Assembly (NCBI GenBank): GCA_002491115.1
Contig: DKVI01000048.1
Coordinates: forward strand, 321-11,083
Source: Lachnospiraceae bacterium UBA7182
GTDB taxonomy: Bacteria; Bacillota; Clostridia; Lachnospirales; Lachnospiraceae
DNA: 10,763 bases
Direction of reading: 5' to 3'
Position 1 is the stretch's first letter. Every line of letters starts with the position of its first letter. Below the pieces are notes generated by a model. It ran no database searches, was not told where the DNA came from, and saw only the letters and a program-made list of their open reading frames with translations. The translations under genes were made by a program, and so were the position numbers. Positions 1 through 6,243 of this stretch are shown here, piece after piece.

Positions 1-56
1 GGTAGAGCAGAGGACTGAAAATCCTCGTGTCACTGGTTCGATTCCGGTTCTGGGCA
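1..56 (+). tRNA. tRNA-Phe (GAA), 5' end cut off by window
   Basis: This is the 3' part of a phenylalanine tRNA gene. The anticodon stem (10-14 with 22-26) closes a seven-base loop with anticodon GAA at 17-19. The T arm is 37-48 with loop TTCGATT, and the 3' acceptor strand is 49-55 with discriminator A at 56. About 17 bases (5' acceptor strand and start of the D arm) lie before the window. No CCA follows, so the 3' CCA must be added after transcription. It is 19 bases upstream of a tRNA-Lys gene, so the two are probably co-transcribed. Confidence 0.95.
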
Positions 57-75
57 TTAAATCAATAATATATCT

Positions 76-148
76 GGGGTATTAGCTCAGTTGGTAGAGC
101 ACTTGACTTTTAATCAAGTTGTCCGGGGTTCGAATCCCCGATGCCTCA
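76..148 (+). tRNA. tRNA-Lys (TTT)
   Basis: A complete 73-base lysine tRNA gene. The acceptor strands 76-82 and 141-147 pair with G-T wobbles. The anticodon stem 102-106/114-118 encloses anticodon TTT at 109-111, and the T stem CGGGG/CCCCG (124-128/136-140) encloses TTCGAAT. The discriminator base is A148 and no CCA is encoded. A strong terminator begins 9 bases later, so this is the last gene of its tRNA transcript. Confidence 0.97.
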
Positions 149-157
149 GGATGAATT

Positions 158-184
158 GACTTCAGCGTGCGCTGGAGTCTTTTT
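158..184 (+). terminator. Intrinsic terminator of the tRNA transcript
   Basis: An inverted repeat GACTTCAGCG (158-167) and CGCTGGAGTC (170-179) forms a near-perfect 10-bp arm with one G-T wobble; the innermost pairs must open to make the loop. It is followed directly by five Ts (180-184). Its position just after tRNA-Lys and before a new promoter indicates that it ends the tRNA operon. Confidence 0.9.
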
Positions 185-206
185 CTATTATCATGCTTTT
201 TACAAG

Positions 207-235
207 ATGACAAACCGGTAAAAATGAGGTAAAAT
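207..235 (+). promoter_or_regulatory. Sigma-A type promoter upstream of the kinase gene
   Basis: The -35 candidate ATGACA (207-212; five of six match TTGACA) and the -10 candidate TAAAAT (230-235; five of six match TATAAT) are separated by 17 bases. They lie just after the tRNA terminator and 33 bases before the first start codon. The predicted transcript start is near 242. The -10 and its upstream flank (AAATGAGGTAAAAT, 222-235) reappear almost unchanged before holB, which supports a real promoter. This probably drives the kinase gene and the sugar cassette behind it. Confidence 0.7.
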
Positions 236-267
236 AGTAAGTATCTTTTTATGAAGGAGGGACTTAT

Positions 268-879
268 ATGAAAAGAAGGATCATAACAATCAGCAGACAA
301 AATGGAAGTGGCGGAAGATATATAGGAGAGACTCTGGCGAAAGAACTGGGAATCACCTGTTATGATGAAAAACTGATGGATATGGTAGCAAAGGAAAGCG
401 GATTTGCTTTGGACTATGTGGAAGAAAAAGGAGAAAAGATTACAGGAAGCCTGCTTTTTAATATTGCCAGCAGCCTGACGTATGCCAACAATGTTTTTTC
501 CGGAAACGGCATGTCCCTTCAGGATGAGTTGTATTTTGTGCAGAATCGGGTCATCAAAGAAATCGCTGAAAAAGAATCCTGCGTAATTGTAGGAAGAAGT
601 GCAGATTATATATTAAGAGATCGTGATGACTGCCTGAATGTTTTCATCACTGCGGATGAAAAAAGTAAACTGGAACGCGCGGTAAAATATTACAATATGA
701 CGGAAAAAGATGCTCCTGCTATTTTGAAGAAGAATGATAAAGCCCGTTATAATCATTATAAATATTATACGGATCAGGAATGGGGTATGGCTTCTAACTA
801 TGATCTGTGCCTGAACAGCGGACTTCTTGGTATTGAAGGCTGTGTGAAGATTATCCGGTCTGTTTTTGAAAGTATCTGA
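268..879 (+). CDS. Cytidylate kinase-like family protein
   Basis: A 203-residue protein of the cytidylate kinase-like family (Cytidylate_kin2 type), related to P-loop nucleoside monophosphate kinases. The N-terminal strand and loop ISRQNGSGGR (residues 8-17) are the family's variant P-loop: where true Cmk has GxGKGT, this has GSGGRY, so the usual Walker A lysine is missing. Other typical pieces are YDEKL (32-36), VIVGRSADYIL (106-116) and an Arg-Tyr segment around 156-173. The start at 268 is supported by AAGGAGG at 254-260 with 7-base spacing. Members are common in Firmicutes but their substrate is unsettled; CMP phosphorylation is only inferred from homology. The gene opens the plus-strand run, 33 bases before the aminotransferase gene, with no terminator between them. 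It is not obviously part of the sugar pathway. Confidence 0.88.
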   Translation: MKRRIITISRQNGSGGRYIGETLAKELGITCYDEKLMDMVAKESGFALDYVEEKGEKITGSLLFNIASSLTYANNVFSGNGMSLQDELYFVQNRVIKEIAEKESCVIVGRSADYILRDRDDCLNVFITADEKSKLERAVKYYNMTEKDAPAILKKNDKARYNHYKYYTDQEWGMASNYDLCLNSGLLGIEGCVKIIRSVFESI

Positions 880-912
880 AAGTAAAGTGCATAATAAAAG
901 AGAGGATCGGAT

Positions 913-2043
913 ATGATTGATTTTAATATACCGCCGTATTTGGGTGTGGAAATGAAGTATGTGGAGGAAGCCGTGGCTGTCAATCACAAGATCTGCGGAG
1001 ACGGCCCTTTTACCCATCGCTGTAATGAGTGGCTGGAGAAGACTACAGGGACACATAAAGCACTTCTGACCACCTCCTGCACCCACGCGACGGAACTTGC
1101 GGCGCTTCTTTCGGATATAGAAGAAGGAGACGAAGTGATCATGCCTTCTTATACTTTTGTATCCACCGCGGATGCATTCGTGTTAAGAGGGGGTGTTCCT
1201 GTATTTGTTGATATTCGCCCGGATACGATGAATATGGACGAAACGAAGATAGAAGCCGCCATTACGGAAAAGACGAAAGCAATCGCACCGGTACACTACG
1301 CAGGTGTGTCCTGTGAGATGGATCAGATCATGGAGCTGGCTAACAAATATCATCTGAAAGTGATTGAAGACGCCGCGCAGGGAATTATGAGTACTTACAA
1401 AGGAAAAATGTTAGGTACGATCGGCGATTTTGGCTGTTATTCTTTCCATGAAACGAAAAATTTCAGTATGGGAGAAGGTGGGGCGCTTTTAATCCGGGAA
1501 CCCAAAGATGTGGAAAGAGCGGAGATTATCCGGGAAAAGGGAACGAACCGGGCCAAATTTTTCCGGGGACAGATCGATAAATATACCTGGGTTGACGCAG
1601 GATCTTCCTATTTGCCGGGGGATATAAACGCTGCTTATCTTCTGGCACAGCTGGAGATGGCGGACAAAGTATTTGACGACAGGATGAGAAGCTGGAATCT
1701 GTATTATAAATTGTTGTTTCCGTTAAAAGAAAAAGGTAAAATAGAGCTTCCCACAGTACCGGATCACTGTACCCACAACGCCCATATGTTTTATATAAAA
1801 GCCAAAGATATAGAGGAACGGACTGCTCTGATCAGTTTCTTAAAAGAGCATGATATCCAGTCCGTGTTTCATTATATTCCTCTTCACAGCGCGCCTGCCG
1901 GTATCCGTTTCGGCAGATTTCACGGAGAGGATATCTATACAACAAAAGAAAGTGAACGCCTTGCCAGACTGCCGATGTTTTATGGACTGAAAGAAGAACA
2001 GGTGTATTATATTGCAGATACAGTAAAAGAGTTTTATCGTTAG
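913..2043 (+). CDS. wecE: WecE/RffA-type sugar nucleotide aminotransferase (DegT/DnrJ/EryC1/StrS family)
   Basis: A PLP enzyme of 376 residues, about the same length as enterobacterial WecE, with strong similarity along its whole length as I recall that family. WecE converts dTDP-4-keto-6-deoxy-D-glucose to dTDP-4-amino-4,6-dideoxy-D-galactose using glutamate. Visible signatures are CGDGPFTHRC (28-37), GDEVIMPSYTFVST (72-85), PVHYAGV (126-132), EDAAQG (152-157; D153 contacts the PLP ring nitrogen), SFHETKN (177-183; K182 is the expected Schiff-base lysine), EIIREKGTNR (204-213) and VFHYIPLH (318-325). The start has AGAGGA at 900-905. It is followed 18 bases later by the ATP-grasp gene. ArnB, the corresponding enzyme of the aminoarabinose pathway, belongs to the same family, which matters because the next genes look like arn genes. 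The exact sugar product is inferred; no dTDP-glucose synthase or dehydratase lies in the window. Confidence 0.92.
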   Translation: MIDFNIPPYLGVEMKYVEEAVAVNHKICGDGPFTHRCNEWLEKTTGTHKALLTTSCTHATELAALLSDIEEGDEVIMPSYTFVSTADAFVLRGGVPVFVDIRPDTMNMDETKIEAAITEKTKAIAPVHYAGVSCEMDQIMELANKYHLKVIEDAAQGIMSTYKGKMLGTIGDFGCYSFHETKNFSMGEGGALLIREPKDVERAEIIREKGTNRAKFFRGQIDKYTWVDAGSSYLPGDINAAYLLAQLEMADKVFDDRMRSWNLYYKLLFPLKEKGKIELPTVPDHCTHNAHMFYIKAKDIEERTALISFLKEHDIQSVFHYIPLHSAPAGIRFGRFHGEDIYTTKESERLARLPMFYGLKEEQVYYIADTVKEFYR

Positions 2044-2061
2044 ATAGATAAGAGGGACAAT

Positions 2062-3177
2062 ATGAAAAAGATCGTCATTATCGGAGCCAATGATTTTCAG
2101 AACCAGTTGATTCTAAAGGCGAAAGAGATGGGATTTGAAACGCATGTGTTTGCGTGGCAGGATGGTTCAATCGGAGAGAGAACGGCGGATTATTTTTATC
2201 CGATTGATATAAAATTGACAGATAAAATTCTGGAAAAATGTCGGGAGATTCAGCCGGACGCAGTGGCGTCCATCGCTTCCGATCTGGCCAACATTACGGT
2301 GAGTAAGGTGGCAGAAGGGCTGAACCTGCCCGGTAACAGTTCTGAATGTATCCGTCTGTCGACAAATAAATATGCTATGAGGGAAGCGTTTTCCGAAGCA
2401 GGAATTGCGACGCCGAAATTCTATCGGGTAGATCGGATTGAAGCTTACTTATTCGGATTAAGGCTTCCTCTGATTGTAAAACCTACGGACCGTTCCGGAA
2501 GCAGAGCCATTACGAAAGTGACGAATTTTGCCGATCTGAAAGAAGCGATTAAAAATGCGGTGAATCAGTCTTTTGAACATCAGGCTATTGTAGAAGAGTA
2601 TATCGAAGGTGACGAGTACAGTTATGAGTCTATTTCTTACAAAGGGAAACATACAAATCTGGCAATTACAAAAAAGTTTACCACGGGATCTCCGCATTTT
2701 ATAGAAAGCGGGCACAGACAACCCTGCAGCTTTCCGGAGGATTTGTTATATAAGATACATTATGTAATGAGAAGAGGCCTGGATGCGCTTCAGATTACAG
2801 ACGGCGCTTCTCATGGAGAATTTAAGATTACGCCTGACGGCAAAGTGCGTATTATAGAGATCGGTTCCAGGATGGGGGGCGACTGTATCGGTTCGGATTT
2901 AGTCTATTTGTCCACCGGATATGATTATATGGAGATGGTTATCGATACGGCGTGCGGAAAAGAACCGGTCATCATGCCGAAGCATGGTCCCAGGAACGCG
3001 GAAGTCAGATTTTTATTCACCGTGGAGGATGTGAAGCGGATGCAGGCCTATAAGGCAAAGTATCCGGAACAAATCTATCGGATCAGTGAGCTGAATCTGT
3101 CCAATTTGGGACACATACTGGACAGTTCCACAAGGCTTGGTTATTATATCATACATTCCGAACATGACCTTCCATAA
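2062..3177 (+). CDS. ATP-grasp domain ligase, probable modifier of an amino sugar
   Basis: A 371-residue ATP-grasp protein. The N-terminal pre-ATP-grasp Rossmann part begins KIVIIGANDFQ (3-13). The central part has IVKPTDRSGSRAI (138-150), with K140 and a glycine/serine-rich loop expected to bind ATP, and VEEYIEGDEYS (177-187), where the adenine-binding glutamates lie. GEFKI (252-256; E253) and IIEIGSRMGG (264-273; E266, R270) supply the expected Mg-binding acids. Residues 300-371 form a C-terminal extension. ATP-grasp enzymes join a carboxylate to an amine or other nucleophile through an acyl-phosphate. Between a sugar aminotransferase and a glycosyltransferase, the simplest inference is amide formation on the 4-amino group, perhaps with an amino acid. 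The substrate cannot be read from sequence. The start follows a modest AGAGGGA site; the gene lies 18 bases after wecE and 25 before the glycosyltransferase. Confidence 0.85.
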   Translation: MKKIVIIGANDFQNQLILKAKEMGFETHVFAWQDGSIGERTADYFYPIDIKLTDKILEKCREIQPDAVASIASDLANITVSKVAEGLNLPGNSSECIRLSTNKYAMREAFSEAGIATPKFYRVDRIEAYLFGLRLPLIVKPTDRSGSRAITKVTNFADLKEAIKNAVNQSFEHQAIVEEYIEGDEYSYESISYKGKHTNLAITKKFTTGSPHFIESGHRQPCSFPEDLLYKIHYVMRRGLDALQITDGASHGEFKITPDGKVRIIEIGSRMGGDCIGSDLVYLSTGYDYMEMVIDTACGKEPVIMPKHGPRNAEVRFLFTVEDVKRMQAYKAKYPEQIYRISELNLSNLGHILDSSTRLGYYIIHSEHDLP

Positions 3178-3202
3178 AACGGACGGGAGAAAAGAGGATT
3201 AG

Positions 3203-4159
3203 ATGCTATATTCAGTGATCATTCCCTGCTACAGATCTTCGGCGACCATCGAGCATGTAGTGGATATGACAAGGGAAGAGATGGCGCGGCTTAAAAAGGA
3301 AGACGTGGAATTTATTCTGGTTAACGACTGTTCTCCGGATGAAGGAAAAACCATTGCGAAGCTTAGAGAGATGGCAGAACAACACAAAGATGTAAAAGTC
3401 ATTGACCTTGCCATGAATTCCGGCCAGCACAACGCGCTGATGGCTGCGCTTCGCCATGCAAAAGGAGATGTGATCATCGGTATGGACGATGACGGACAGA
3501 CCCATCCTTCCCAGCTTGGAACGCTTTTTAAGGCGCTGGAGCAGGGATATGACCTGGTCTACGGCTATTATCCGAATAAAAAACACAGCTGGTTTCGCAA
3601 TCTGGGAAGCCGTTTTAACGATTTGACGGTGAATCTGATGATTAAAAAGCCGAAAGATGTGCGTACCTCCAGTTATTTTCTTGTAAGAAAATTTGTCAGG
3701 GACCACGCGGTCCAGTATGAAGGGTCTTATACCTATCTGCTGGGGCTTTTTATGCGGTGTACGCAAAATATCATCAGTGTTCCGATTCAGCATTTTGAAC
3801 GCGAGGAGGGTGAGTCCGGTTATACTTTTAAACAGTTGATTCGTCTGTGGTCCAGCGTCATCGGATTTTCCGTGATTCCTTTAAGGGTGGCGTCCATTAC
3901 CGGATTTTTCTTTGCAGGTGTGGGAATCCTGGCGGCGCTTGTGGTGCTGATTCGTAAATTTGTTGATCCGACGCTGTCCATGGGGTGGCCTTCCTTGATG
4001 TGTGCGATTTTCTTTTTCTTCGGACTTACTTTTATGTTTCTGGGGATGATCGGAGAATATTTGGGCAGGATGTTTTTGGGGATGAATAAGGAACCCCAGT
4101 ATGTGATCAAAGCCACCTATAATCTGTCAGATTCTCAGGAAAAAGAGGCAGTTAAATGA
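3203..4159 (+). CDS. ArnC/GtrB-like undecaprenyl-phosphate sugar transferase (GT2)
   Basis: A 318-residue family 2 glycosyltransferase with a cytoplasmic catalytic domain and two C-terminal membrane helices (about 229-251 and 263-285), the plan of ArnC, GtrB and dolichol-phosphate mannosyltransferases. These enzymes move a sugar from a nucleotide donor to undecaprenyl phosphate. Visible motifs are SVIIPCYR (4-11), VNDCSPD (40-46), NSGQHNALMAAL (72-83; compare NYGQHSAIMAG in ArnC), the DxD-type MDDDGQ (94-99; D95 and D97), and ER..GESGYTF (199-209), the conserved segment before the first helix in ArnC. GEYLGR (284-289) after the second helix is also typical. Length matches E. coli ArnC (about 322). 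The start has AAGAGG about 6 bases upstream; the stop overlaps the next start by 4 bases (ATGA), indicating translational coupling. The likely product is a lipid-linked amino sugar facing the cytoplasm. Confidence 0.9.
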   Translation: MLYSVIIPCYRSSATIEHVVDMTREEMARLKKEDVEFILVNDCSPDEGKTIAKLREMAEQHKDVKVIDLAMNSGQHNALMAALRHAKGDVIIGMDDDGQTHPSQLGTLFKALEQGYDLVYGYYPNKKHSWFRNLGSRFNDLTVNLMIKKPKDVRTSSYFLVRKFVRDHAVQYEGSYTYLLGLFMRCTQNIISVPIQHFEREEGESGYTFKQLIRLWSSVIGFSVIPLRVASITGFFFAGVGILAALVVLIRKFVDPTLSMGWPSLMCAIFFFFGLTFMFLGMIGEYLGRMFLGMNKEPQYVIKATYNLSDSQEKEAVK

Positions 4160-4515
4160 GTGAGAAGCGAAAAACAGGCAGGGGAAAGATACTGATCTTA
4201 CTGTCCCTGTCTCTGATCATACAGAGTTTAAGTTCCGTGTTTATCAAGTATGCGGGGACGTTTGATACATTTTCCGGAGAATTTATTTTTTTCTACGGGG
4301 CAGCCGTGGGATGTCTGGGTATATTTGCTATTATGTGGCAGTTTTTACTGGAGATGATACCCCTTACGACTGCTTATTTAAGAAAAGGCGTCCTGTATAT
4401 TCTGATTTTGGTCTGGTCGGTGATCCTTTTTAAGGAGCAGGTCACATGGAATAATATTATCGGAAGCATTATCATTATTGCGGGGATCAGTATTCATGGA
4501 ATGGAAGAGCATTAG
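4156..4515 (+). CDS. Small four-helix SMR/EamA-like protein, ArnE/ArnF-like flippase subunit 1
   Basis: A 119-residue, very hydrophobic protein with four predicted membrane helices (about 11-31, 42-66, 75-93, 99-115), the size and fold of the small multidrug resistance (SMR) family. PLTTAYLRKGVLYILILVWSV (69-89) and IIGSIIIIAGI (101-111) line up with the third and fourth helices of EmrE-like proteins. In helix 1, Q23 lies 8 residues before K31, exactly where EmrE has its essential Glu14 before Lys22, so the proton-coupling glutamate of drug exporters is absent. That fits the ArnE/ArnF branch, which is thought to flip undecaprenyl-phosphate-aminoarabinose, better than a drug pump. The start codon overlaps the previous stop as ATGA and has AGAGG 7 bases upstream. 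It overlaps the next SMR-like gene by 20 bases, suggesting a heterodimer. Confidence 0.82.
   Translation: MSEKRKTGRGKILILLSLSLIIQSLSSVFIKYAGTFDTFSGEFIFFYGAAVGCLGIFAIMWQFLLEMIPLTTAYLRKGVLYILILVWSVILFKEQVTWNNIIGSIIIIAGISIHGMEEH
4482..4488 (+). promoter_or_regulatory. Ribosome binding site that decides the second SMR-like gene's start
   Basis: GGGGATC at 4482-4488, inside the end of the upstream gene, lies 7 bases before the ATG at 4496. The frame is open further back to a TTG at 4478, but that codon precedes this site and would add six residues (MRGSVF) with no Shine-Dalgarno of its own. The ATG at 4496 is preferred. Confidence 0.55.
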
Positions 4516-4840
4516 TTATGGACTGGCTTTTTTGTCGGTATTTGTGGCGGCTATTTCTCAGATACTTTTAAAACAGTCGGCGCAGACGGAGCATAAAAAC
4601 ATTATTTTTAAATTTCTGAACTGGCGGGTGATTGTAAGTTATACTCTGCTTTTGGGGACTACGGTTCTCAATGTGTTTGCCTATCGGGGTATTGAACTGA
4701 AAGTAACGCCGATGATCGAGTCCACAGGCATTATATGGGTAACGATCCTGGCGGTATTCTGGCTGGGCGAGAAGCCTTCTAAACGGACAATCCTTTCGAT
4801 TGTTGTAACCATTATAGGAATTATTGTATTTTCTTTGTAA
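4496..4840 (+). CDS. Small four-helix SMR/EamA-like protein, ArnE/ArnF-like flippase subunit 2
   Basis: A 114-residue protein from the ATG at 4496 (120 residues if the upstream TTG at 4478 is used). It has four predicted membrane helices (about 7-26, 44-64, 73-91, 97-113). Helix 1 carries SQILLKQSA (21-29), which resembles the GQLCQKQA segment of E. coli ArnE as I recall it; Q22 and K26 keep the same spacing. The EmrE Glu14 position is an alanine (A18). GIELKVTPMIES (65-76) and WLGEKPSKR (89-97) match the loop and helix 3-4 region of EamA/SMR proteins. It overlaps the previous gene by 20 bases and ends 2 bases before the decarboxylase. Paired, nonidentical small SMR genes normally form a heterodimer with opposite membrane orientation. 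Beside an ArnC-like enzyme the likely cargo is an undecaprenyl-phosphate amino sugar. Confidence 0.83.
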   Translation: MEWKSISYGLAFLSVFVAAISQILLKQSAQTEHKNIIFKFLNWRVIVSYTLLLGTTVLNVFAYRGIELKVTPMIESTGIIWVTILAVFWLGEKPSKRTILSIVVTIIGIIVFSL

Positions 4841-4842
4841 AA

Positions 4843-6240
4843 ATGAGTGAATTATATCATAAACTGAAAGTATATGCGGATTCTGACCATCTTCCTATGC
4901 ATATGCCGGGCCATAAGCGGCGCATGGGGCTGATCAGTGATCCGTTTTTTATTGATATTACGGAGATCGACGGTTTTGACAACCTGCATCATCCGAACGG
5001 AATTCTGAAAGAAGCGCAGATGCGAGCGGCCTCTTTGTATCGTTCGGAAGAGACGCATTATCTGGTCAATGGAAGCACGGCGGGGATTTTAGCGGCGGTC
5101 AGCGGATGTACTTCTTACGGCGGAAAACTGCTTCTTGCCCGTAACAGCCATAAGTCCGCATATCACGGTGTACTTTTAAGAGGACTGAAAGTGCAGTACA
5201 TTTATCCACAATCCACGGGAAAAATGGGAATAAACGGCGTGATTTTACCGGAAGATGTGGATTATGCACTGAAAAAAGATCCGGATATACAGGCCGTCCT
5301 GGTCACGTCTCCTACTTATGACGGGATAGTATCGGATATTGAAAAAATTGCGGAGGTGGTCCACAGATACCGGATACCGCTGATCGTGGATGAGGCCCAT
5401 GGGGCGCATTTTCCGTTTTCCGATCGTTTTCCGAAAGGTTCCGTAAGCTGCGGGGCGGACGTGGTAGTCCACAGCCTGCATAAGACGCTTCCTTCCCTGA
5501 CCCAGACAGGACTGATCCATCTGAACGGCAGCCTGGCTGACAGAGAAAAGATACGCAGATATTTATCGGTCTATCAGACCAGCAGCCCTTCTTATGTGCT
5601 GATGGCGGGGATAGACGAATGTATGGACTGGATCGGGAAGAATAAAGACGCTTTTGAACGGTTTTTTGATAGAATCCTGGCGTTTCGTAAAAAGCTTGGC
5701 CGTATGGAGCATCTTGCGCTTCTTAAAACGGAATCTATGGATCTGTCCAGGGTTCTTGTATCCGTAAAAGGGACAAGGATCAGCGGACAGGAACTAAGCC
5801 GGATCTTAAGAGATGAATTTCAGATAGAACTGGAAATGGCGTGTAATTCTTATGTGTGCGCCATTACGACGGTGGCGGATACCGAAGAAAATCTGGAACG
5901 GCTCTTAAGGGCCTTTATGGAGGTGGACAGAAGGCTTGACAGCCGTTTAAAGGGCGTTTGGGAGCCGGCAGGGAGCAAAGATACAGTACTTGCCGCCAAA
6001 AGCGTCTGCACGCTTCTGGAAGCGTCTGAAAGGGAAAAAGAAGACTGCCCTTTATCAGAGGCGGAGGGGAAAGTCAGCGGGGATTTTGTGACGGTCTATC
6101 CTCCGGGCATCCCTCTTTTAGCCCCCGGGGAGGTTATAAGCCGGGAGATTCTTGACAGAATCTTATCTTCTCTTCAGAACGGCCTGGAAATACATGGAAC
6201 AGACAGAAATATTTTACAAGTGTTAAGGAACGGGAGATAA
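4843..6240 (+). CDS. Orn/Lys/Arg decarboxylase family protein (YaaO-like)
   Basis: A 465-residue PLP enzyme of the Orn/Lys/Arg decarboxylase major-domain family, in the short Gram-positive form (Bacillus YaaO/SpeA are similar in size). N-terminal HMPGHK (20-25) is a family signature. NGSTAG (76-81) contacts the cofactor phosphate, DEAHGAH (183-189; D183, H186) holds the PLP ring, and HSLHKTLPSLTQTG (210-223) carries the Schiff-base lysine K214. The C-terminal domain contains VYPPGIPLLAPGE (418-430). Arginine, lysine and ornithine are all possible substrates; sequence alone does not choose. The ATG lies 2 bases after the previous stop and has no convincing Shine-Dalgarno site, so translation probably depends on ribosomes finishing the SMR-like gene. 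In Bacillus yaaO lies upstream of tmk, yaaQ, yaaR and holB; here holB follows directly, so gene order supports the YaaO assignment. Any link to the sugar cassette is inference. Confidence 0.88.
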   Translation: MSELYHKLKVYADSDHLPMHMPGHKRRMGLISDPFFIDITEIDGFDNLHHPNGILKEAQMRAASLYRSEETHYLVNGSTAGILAAVSGCTSYGGKLLLARNSHKSAYHGVLLRGLKVQYIYPQSTGKMGINGVILPEDVDYALKKDPDIQAVLVTSPTYDGIVSDIEKIAEVVHRYRIPLIVDEAHGAHFPFSDRFPKGSVSCGADVVVHSLHKTLPSLTQTGLIHLNGSLADREKIRRYLSVYQTSSPSYVLMAGIDECMDWIGKNKDAFERFFDRILAFRKKLGRMEHLALLKTESMDLSRVLVSVKGTRISGQELSRILRDEFQIELEMACNSYVCAITTVADTEENLERLLRAFMEVDRRLDSRLKGVWEPAGSKDTVLAAKSVCTLLEASEREKEDCPLSEAEGKVSGDFVTVYPPGIPLLAPGEVISREILDRILSSLQNGLEIHGTDRNILQVLRNGR

Positions 6241-6243
6241 ATC

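Noticed and set aside
82..300. Minus-strand open frame of 72 codons
   Set aside because: It runs across the tRNA-Lys gene, its terminator and a promoter; it is not a plausible protein gene.
613..1086. Minus-strand open frame of about 157 codons spanning the kinase end and wecE start
   Set aside because: It crosses two well-supported plus-strand genes, has no recognisable motifs and no good ribosome site; it is a shadow of their codon pattern.
3212..3793. Minus-strand open frame of 193 codons
   Set aside because: It is antisense to the catalytic domain of the ArnC-like transferase, whose motifs are clear; no domain is recognisable in the antisense product.
4478..4495. TTG start for the second SMR-like gene
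   Set aside because: A Shine-Dalgarno-like GGGGATC lies after the TTG and 7 bases before the ATG at 4496, which is also the first methionine that begins a normal SMR-length protein.
4156..4840. The two SMR genes as a multidrug exporter
   Set aside because: The essential EmrE-type glutamate is replaced by Gln and Ala, and the neighbours are amino-sugar and lipid-carrier genes.
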